Assembly: GCF_001894805.1 (NCBI RefSeq)
Contig: NZ_BCWX01000003.1
Coordinates: forward strand, 1,032,753-1,096,752
Length of the DNA stretch: 64,000 nt
Source: Rhodococcus globerulus NBRC 14531
GTDB taxonomy: Bacteria > Actinomycetota > Actinomycetes > Mycobacteriales > Mycobacteriaceae
Direction of reading: 5' to 3'
Shown here: in pieces, positions 59,459 through 64,000 of the stretch
Position numbering within the stretch: position 1 is the stretch's first letter
How the letters are laid out: each line of letters starts with the position of its first letter
Notes under the pieces: model-generated
Database searches by the model: none
The model's input: only the letters and a program-made list of their open reading frames with translations
Told to the model about the DNA's origin: nothing
Made by a program: the position numbers and the translations under genes

Positions 59459-60043
59459 GTGTCTGACAGTGTTGTGTCCTCCGTCCGCGCGCACCTCGTT
59501 GCCAATATCGAGGGGCCGGAGCCGGCTGCGGCCTCGGTGACGTTCCTGGGTGTCGAGCCGCTGGACGTGCTCAGATTCGAATCTCCCGACTCAGTGGTGC
59601 ACTACGCAACACTGGGGTGCTCGCGGCACCCCATGGGCGATCCGGGTGATCTGGTCGCCGATCCCACACGCGGACCCCGGGCGGAACTGGTGCTCTCGCT
59701 GCGCGGCGGCACCGGTATTGCGTCGGGAATCGCGCGCACCTTGGCTGTTCTGGCGGCGGCCCCGTCGGTCGAGGGCATCGTGTTGCTCGACGATGCGCTG
59801 CTCGACCTCGGGGAGCCCCTGTGGAAGGGCGCAGCTTTTACTGCAGTCCTTCTCAGTGACAGCGGGATTGAAGATCTGACGCTCCCCGAGCCGATGGATC
59901 CGGTTCGGTTCCTCGCCGTGGTCCCCATAACCGGAACCGAAGCAGCCTGGGTCCGTCTGCGCGGTGCAGGTGCACTACGTGAAGCCTGGGCTGAGGCGGG
60001 CATCGACGTCCGAGATCCGCACCGAGCGGCGGCGTCGCTCTAA
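59459..60043 (+). CDS. Suppressor-of-fused (SUFU)-domain protein
   Basis: The GTG at 59459 gives 194 residues. The SUFU-like fold is visible: VRAHLVANIEGPEPAAASVTFLGVEPLDVLRFE, then VHYATLGCSRHPM and AELVLSLRGGT near 76, and IVPITG/VPITGTEAAWVRLRGAGALREAWAEAGIDVRDPHR at the C-terminus. Bacterial SUFU proteins are often immunity or regulatory proteins of unknown partner; no toxin gene is next to it. The N-terminal start has no good ribosome-binding site. Confidence 0.77.
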   Translation: MSDSVVSSVRAHLVANIEGPEPAAASVTFLGVEPLDVLRFESPDSVVHYATLGCSRHPMGDPGDLVADPTRGPRAELVLSLRGGTGIASGIARTLAVLAAAPSVEGIVLLDDALLDLGEPLWKGAAFTAVLLSDSGIEDLTLPEPMDPVRFLAVVPITGTEAAWVRLRGAGALREAWAEAGIDVRDPHRAAASL

Positions 60044-60062
60044 CTGCCGCGTCGCTCCGATC

Positions 60063-60515
60063 TTATTGTGCGGCTTCGTTATCGAGAAGGTCGGCCAGAT
60101 TCTCCAGGCTGGCCTGCTGGGATCGGCCGAATGCCTTGGTGACAAGCGGGTCTGCCATTCTGCCGAACACTCCGCCAAGGCCACTTTCACTGTCGAGTCG
60201 ATAGGTGACGCGCGTGCCCTTCTCGACTTCCTCGCACGTAGTGGTCAGCGTGAAAGCGACGGGGCTTTTGACAGACTTTGCCGAACTTCGCTTGGGCGCA
60301 TCGTATTCCGTGAACTCGGCGGTCCAGTCGATGCGCTTGCCGAGTATTCGGCTGGCTCCCTGCCAGCGGGTCCCCACTCCTATCGGGCCGTCCGTGATCT
60401 GCCGGGATTCGACAATCGAGTTGTCCCAGTTCGGCCAATTCTCAGCGGTGCTGAGGTACTGAAAGACTTCTGGAACCGGGCGCGAAACGATTACTGACTG
60501 CTCAACTGTAGGCAT
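60063..60515 (-). CDS. SRPBCC (polyketide cyclase/START-like) protein
   Basis: The ATG at 60515 lies seven bases after CGGAGGAG and gives 150 residues. The SRPBCC pattern VEQSVIVSRPVPEVFQYLSTAENWPNWDNSIVES opens it, followed by GVGTRWQGASRILGKRIDWTAEFTEYD and a long C-terminal helix (FGRMADPLVTKAFGRSQQASLENLADLL). The family folds around a hydrophobic pocket and binds lipids, polyketides or aromatics. Substrate unknown. It lies downstream of corA on the same strand, in an order that would let both be read from one transcript. Confidence 0.83.
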   Translation of the reverse strand: MPTVEQSVIVSRPVPEVFQYLSTAENWPNWDNSIVESRQITDGPIGVGTRWQGASRILGKRIDWTAEFTEYDAPKRSSAKSVKSPVAFTLTTTCEEVEKGTRVTYRLDSESGLGGVFGRMADPLVTKAFGRSQQASLENLADLLDNEAAQ

Positions 60516-60651
60516 CGTAGCTCCTCCGAATTTGCTTGTGGCAAGGTATTTTTCGGGTGCGGTGATTTCGATGCGAGGGACCCGCGGGTACACGTGATAC
60601 GTGTTGGTACCCACAACTCATTGTCCGCTTGCACTGTGGCTAAGTACAGAG

Positions 60652-61722
60652 TCAGAGCCAGTTGTTTCGGCGGAACAGAAAGAACAACCCGACGCATACC
60701 GACGCGATGAACACCATCACCATCGGATATCCGTACTGCGAACCCAGTTCCGGCATGTTCTCGAAATTCATGCCGTAGATGCCGGCAATTCCGGTCGGTA
60801 CGGCCGCGATAGCCACCCATGCCGAAATCTTGCGCATGTCGGTGTTCTGCTGCACCGCGATCTTTGCCAGAGCAGCGTCCACGAGCGAACTCAGTACTTC
60901 GTCGTACTCGGAGATGCGTTCGGAGACGATGGTGTGATGGTCTCGGACGTCGCGGAAATAGCGTCTGATCTCCTTGGGGACCAACCCGCCTGCTGGTTGT
61001 GTCAGTTGCAGGAGTGGCATGCCGAGCGGGGTGACCGACCGTCGAAGTTCGACGATTTCCCGTTTCAGCAGGTAGATGTGCTCAACCGCCACGCTGTTAC
61101 GTGGGTTGAACACCAACTCTTCCATATTGTCGACGTCCTGCTCCACCAGTTGTGTCACGGACAGGTACGTGTCGACGACGTGGTCGGTGATGGCATGGAG
61201 AACGGACCACGGTCCCATGGCGAGACGCTCGGGTAGCTGTTCGAGGGCTTTGCGGACACTCGCCAGTTCGGAATGGTCACCGTGCCGAACCGTGACGACA
61301 AAATCCGGACCGACGAACACCATGATCTCGCCGGTCTCCACGATTTCGTTGGCCGTCTCCACGGAATCGTGCGGGACGTAGACAACGGTTCGAAGGACGA
61401 GAAACATGACGTCGTCGTAGCGTTCGAGTTTGGGTCGCTCGTGTGCGTGGACGGCATCCTCGACCATCAACTCGTGTAGACCGAAAGTCTTTGCCACGTC
61501 CTGCATTTGGGATTCGTCGGGAGCATGGATACCAACCCAGACGAATCCGTTTCCGCGTCGGCGCACTTCATCGAGAGCGGCGTTGTGAGTGAACTTTCCC
61601 GGGAGCCTGGTGCCGTCCACGTACACAGCACAATCCACAATGGCACGAGCTGCGGGGACGGGAATCCTCGGCAACGGTGGCGGAGCTGATTTGCCGTTCG
61701 ACCAGTTCGGTAGTGACGGCAC
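60652..61722 (-). CDS. corA: CorA-family magnesium channel
   Basis: The GTG at 61722, eight bases after AGGGAG, gives 356 residues; an ATG at 61773 is possible but has no comparable site. A long cytoplasmic N-domain (FVWVGIHAPDESQMQDVAKTFGLHELMVEDAVHAHERPKLERYDDVMFLVLRT) is followed by the long stalk helix, then two transmembrane helices near the C-terminus with the selectivity motif YGMNFENMPE between them. The protein ends LFFLFRRNNWL, with the basic sphincter residues. It transports Mg2+ or Co2+. The neighbour order is close to Rv1239c. Confidence 0.94.
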   Translation of the reverse strand: MPSLPNWSNGKSAPPPLPRIPVPAARAIVDCAVYVDGTRLPGKFTHNAALDEVRRRGNGFVWVGIHAPDESQMQDVAKTFGLHELMVEDAVHAHERPKLERYDDVMFLVLRTVVYVPHDSVETANEIVETGEIMVFVGPDFVVTVRHGDHSELASVRKALEQLPERLAMGPWSVLHAITDHVVDTYLSVTQLVEQDVDNMEELVFNPRNSVAVEHIYLLKREIVELRRSVTPLGMPLLQLTQPAGGLVPKEIRRYFRDVRDHHTIVSERISEYDEVLSSLVDAALAKIAVQQNTDMRKISAWVAIAAVPTGIAGIYGMNFENMPELGSQYGYPMVMVFIASVCVGLFFLFRRNNWL

Positions 61723-61842
61723 TGTGTCTACTCCCTCCGCAGATAGGCGAAGCGCACTATTGCTGCCGCGCAATCGTACGTCAGGATCTCAGGCAATCGA
61801 CCGGAGCGAGATGGTCTTGCGGATTGCTGACAGACTGGAGCG

Positions 61843-62697
61843 GTGCGAATAGACCTTCACACCCACTCCAACGCATCAGACGGCACGGACACCCCTGCCG
61901 AACTGGTGCGCGCCGCTGCCCACTCCGGACTCGACGTTGTCGCGCTCACCGATCACGACACCACCGCCGGCTGGGCGGAGGCGGAGCGCGCACTGCCTGC
62001 CGGGCTCGGACTCGTCCGTGGCATGGAAATGTCGTGTGAAGGCGAAGGTGAGGACGGGTGGCCGGTCGCGGTGCACCTCCTGGCGTACCTGTTCGACCCG
62101 GACCACCCCGAGTTCGCCAAGGAACGCGAGCGGCTACGCGGCGAACGGGTCGAAAGAATCCGCACGATGGCGACTCTGATGGCCCGCGACGGGCTGCCGA
62201 TCGACCCGGACGAGATCCTCGCGTCGGCTGGTCCTTCTGTGGGGCGTCCGCACATCGCAGCGGCTCTGCTGCGGGCCGGCGTGGTCTCGAGCATCGGTGA
62301 AGCCTTCAAGGACTTGTTGGCAACCCGCGGGCGCTACGACGTCCCGAAATACGACACGCCGATCGACTACGCCGTCGAACTGGTCGCAGCGGCCGGGGGA
62401 GTGACGGTGATCGCTCACGGTCGTGCGCGCACCCGTGGTCGTGTTCTCGCTCTAGGCCACATTCGCGATCTGGCGGCCTCCGGACTCGGCGGACTCGAAG
62501 TCGATCACCCGGATCATGCGCCCGCAGATCGGACTCTCCTCCGCGGACTGGCCGGCGAACTCGGCCTCGCGGTGACCGGATCATCGGACTACCACGGAGA
62601 CAACAAGACGATCGACCTCGGCGACGAGCTCACCGACCCCGCCGACTTCGAGGAATTGATGTCGGCGGCAACAGGCGTCGAGGTGCTGAAACACTGA
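61843..62697 (+). CDS. PHP-domain phosphoesterase (TrpH-like)
   Basis: The GTG at 61843 gives 284 residues. PHP metal motifs are HTHSNASDG at residues 6-14, ALTDHDT near 36, SDYHGDNKTIDLGD near 247, and HGRAR near 190. This matches the TrpH/YciV group that hydrolyses nucleoside 3',5'-bisphosphates (pAp) or 5'-phosphorylated RNA ends. The gene is divergent from corA and couples to marC (TGATG), a pairing often seen in rhodococci and mycobacteria, but no functional link is established. Confidence 0.88.
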   Translation: MRIDLHTHSNASDGTDTPAELVRAAAHSGLDVVALTDHDTTAGWAEAERALPAGLGLVRGMEMSCEGEGEDGWPVAVHLLAYLFDPDHPEFAKERERLRGERVERIRTMATLMARDGLPIDPDEILASAGPSVGRPHIAAALLRAGVVSSIGEAFKDLLATRGRYDVPKYDTPIDYAVELVAAAGGVTVIAHGRARTRGRVLALGHIRDLAASGLGGLEVDHPDHAPADRTLLRGLAGELGLAVTGSSDYHGDNKTIDLGDELTDPADFEELMSAATGVEVLKH

Positions 62698-63308
62698 TGT
62701 TGGACACGACGCTCTACCTCACGGTTTTCATCACTCTCTTTGTCATCATGGACCCGCCCGGAGTCATTCCGGTGTTCCTGTCCCTGGTCGGCCGCAAGGA
62801 CCGTGCCGACCGTAATCGCGCGGCGTGGCAGGCCCCGGCAGTGTCACTCGCCGTTATTTCCGTCTTCGCGGTCGGCGGGCAGGCAATCCTCAACTATCTG
62901 CACATCGGAATACCCGCGTTGCAGGGCGCCGGCGGATTGCTCCTTCTGCTGATCGCTCTCGAACTACTCACCGGCAAGACGTCCAACCGTCCGCAGGGCG
63001 CCGACGACGTCAACGTGGCCCTGGTTCCGCTGGGTACGCCCATGATGGCCGGCCCCGGCGCGATCGCCGCGGTCATCGTCTTTGTCGCCCAGGCAGACGG
63101 GGACGCGGCGTCGTACCTTGCGATCGCCTTGGCGATCATCTCGATTCACCTCGTTCTGTTCATAGTGCTGCGATTCTCGACCGCCTTGATCCGTGTGCTC
63201 GGTGTTGGCGGAATCTCGCTGCTGGCCCGCATCGCAGGTTTGCTGCTTGCCGCCATCGCCGTTCAACTCATCGCGGAGTCCGTCCGCGGATTCATCACGG
63301 GAGCGTAG
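62697..63308 (+). CDS. MarC-family membrane protein
   Basis: The ATG overlaps the stop of the PHP gene. The 203-residue product has six transmembrane helices, starting LYLTVFITLFVIMDPPGVIPVFLSLV, with the family motif DPPG and later GTPMMAGPGAIAAVIVFVAQADGD (the internal second half of the repeat). The old link to multiple antibiotic resistance has been withdrawn for Escherichia coli MarC; a transporter role is only supposed. It is followed after three bases by a small membrane protein gene. Confidence 0.92.
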   Translation: MLDTTLYLTVFITLFVIMDPPGVIPVFLSLVGRKDRADRNRAAWQAPAVSLAVISVFAVGGQAILNYLHIGIPALQGAGGLLLLLIALELLTGKTSNRPQGADDVNVALVPLGTPMMAGPGAIAAVIVFVAQADGDAASYLAIALAIISIHLVLFIVLRFSTALIRVLGVGGISLLARIAGLLLAAIAVQLIAESVRGFITGA

Positions 63309-63311
63309 ATC

Positions 63312-63716
63312 GTGACTTACGACAACAACGGTTACGACAACAACAGCTACGACGCATACCGGGACGACAATGCCTACGACAACTCGTACGACTACGACGA
63401 CCGCTATGACGATTACTACGATGCTCCGGACACCAAGCAGTGGGCGTTGATTCGTGGTCTGCGTGCGCTCAGTGGGACCGTCGCGGCTGGAATCGTTGTT
63501 CTCACAGTCGTGGTGATCGCGTCGGCGTATCTGGGAGGCAATCGGGGCTTTCCCGGACCGGGCACCACATCGATCACCGCGCACATCGTGGCGTCGGTAG
63601 TGGCGCTGGTCGCACAGATCTTCTGTGACCGTCGCCGCGGCGTTGCCGCAATAGCCGCGTCCGTGGTTGTGCTCGTAACTGCCGGGGTGCTGCTGGTGAC
63701 GCAGTGGTGGGGTTAG
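63312..63716 (+). CDS. Tyr/Asp/Asn-rich small membrane protein
   Basis: The GTG at 63312 lies three bases after the marC stop and gives 134 residues. Residues 2-40 contain about 14 Tyr, 14 Asp and 8 Asn (units such as YDNNGYDNNSYDAY and YDDRYDDYYD), a highly acidic, low-complexity tail. Three hydrophobic helices follow (about 55-75, 88-108, 112-131). I do not know this family. The tail could be phosphorylated on Tyr, bind metal, or phase-separate. The translation start next to marC and the frame conservation support a real gene. Confidence 0.7.
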   Translation: MTYDNNGYDNNSYDAYRDDNAYDNSYDYDDRYDDYYDAPDTKQWALIRGLRALSGTVAAGIVVLTVVVIASAYLGGNRGFPGPGTTSITAHIVASVVALVAQIFCDRRRGVAAIAASVVVLVTAGVLLVTQWWG

Positions 63717-64000
63717 GGACCGAAGGATTTGATTGTGATCGCGCGCAGGTGGCAAACTGGAGGGACTTCGTAGGCGGCGCCACAGCCCGGCCATGAAGAA
63801 ATTGCATGGATCTGCCAGGGCTCACCCGCCCAACACCATGACGCTTCGGATGTATTGCGGCCAACTTTCTTGCGCACCCGAATGCTCTTCTTCTCTGCAG
63901 TTGTTCACGGAAGAAAAGACTCTGACCGTTGCTAACGTTCTGTTTCGGCCGTCAGATCACTACTTCCCAGTAACCCAGCCCCGAGTGCGGCTGGTCATAT
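63717..64000. other. 284-bp end region without an assured gene
   Basis: No full gene can be supported. On the minus strand, 16 codons (YDQPHSGLGYWEVVI then TGA at 63954-63952) look like the C-terminus of a gene outside the window. On the plus strand an ATG at 63794 stays open to the edge, but it has no ribosome-binding site and a poor amino-acid pattern. A tail-to-tail arrangement with the preceding gene is more natural. Confidence 0.4.
63952..64000 (-). CDS. Possible C-terminal fragment of a gene beyond the window
   Basis: An open frame runs from the window edge to a TGA at 63954-63952 and encodes only YDQPHSGLGYWEVVI. The Trp/Tyr content and GC-ending codons fit coding, but 16 codons are too few to name a family. 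It would converge on the Tyr-rich membrane protein gene. Confidence 0.35.
   Translation of the reverse strand, partial: YDQPHSGLGYWEVVI

Noticed and set aside
63794..64000. Plus-strand open frame starting MKKLHG to the window edge
   Set aside because: No ribosome-binding site, poor third-position GC and unusual composition; the minus-strand fragment at the edge is the better, still weak, candidate.
1..64000. tRNA, rRNA, CRISPR arrays, insertion sequences, prophage genes, secondary-metabolite clusters
   Set aside because: Scanned for clover-leaf ends, regularly spaced repeats, transposase/integrase motifs and megasynthase domains; none could be supported.

Overview
The window is chromosomal DNA of a mycolic-acid actinobacterium. 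Rhodococcus, close to the R. erythropolis/qingshengii group, is the best guess, although species cannot be fixed from sequence reading alone. The grounds are high GC with strong third-position GC, frequent GTG starts, genes for mycothiol (mshB), coenzyme F420 (fbiC), methylglucose lipopolysaccharide precursors (gpgS) and a lipoprotein of the LpqW type, and a gene order that largely follows Mycobacterium tuberculosis from about Rv1159A to Rv1241. The nar genes that lie between mutT2 and typA in M. tuberculosis are absent here. No rRNA, tRNA, CRISPR array, insertion sequence or prophage was seen.

Layout. 1-7.1 kb is accessory: the end of a guanine-deaminase-like gene, a membrane ABM-domain protein, a 528-bp gap with an iron-box-like site, a 34-residue peptide gene with its own terminator, a Tat-exported DUF1906 protein, an NTF2-like protein behind a KstR-like box, a 27-residue peptide gene, an MFS/MarR pair sharing a nested dyad, a Ser/Ile/Leu/Gly repeat protein and a secreted protein. 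7.1-21.6 kb is core: phhB, mutT, a Cys-rich basic mini-protein behind an IdeR-like box, typA, lpqW-mshB-membrane protein-hemD, two PH-domain membrane proteins, fbiC, fdxC and dapC. 21.6-30.6 kb holds a cyclase/ThDP-enzyme operon, proline catabolism (pruA-putA), an acyl-CoA synthetase, a VWA/substrate-binding-like protein and map. 30.6-33.7 kb looks strain-variable: a small XRE regulator, a DUF222/HNH protein of the 13E12 type, an orphan envelope protein and a phosphatase gene lying between two 53-bp direct repeats, one of which is the 3' end of the neighbouring permease gene.

33.7-64 kb is again core and mostly syntenic: permease-dapD divergent from dapE; two LOG-family genes; fadD6-, folP2-, gpgS-, DivIVA-like, tag and DUF3117 genes; rlmA; divergent glgM/glgC; an O-methyltransferase; sigE-rseA-htrA-tatB (envelope stress and export); mrp; two paralogous lytic transglycosylases; DUF1003 plus soluble MgtE-like protein; a CitE-like lyase; a stress membrane protein; AlkZ-like, SUFU-like and SRPBCC proteins; corA; PHP phosphoesterase; marC; and a Tyr/Asp/Asn-rich membrane protein.

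The genes together support cell-envelope work (diaminopimelate by dapC/D/E, peptidoglycan lysis, LpqW, GpgS, SigE/HtrA/TatB), redox and cofactor metabolism (mycothiol, F420, ferredoxin, haem), glycogen/maltose-1-phosphate synthesis and Mg homeostasis. The signals most worth a second look are the 53-bp duplication around the phosphatase, the IdeR-box Cys-rich protein, the KstR-like box, the SILSIGS-repeat protein, the two tiny peptide genes, and the structured leader ahead of one lytic transglycosylase.
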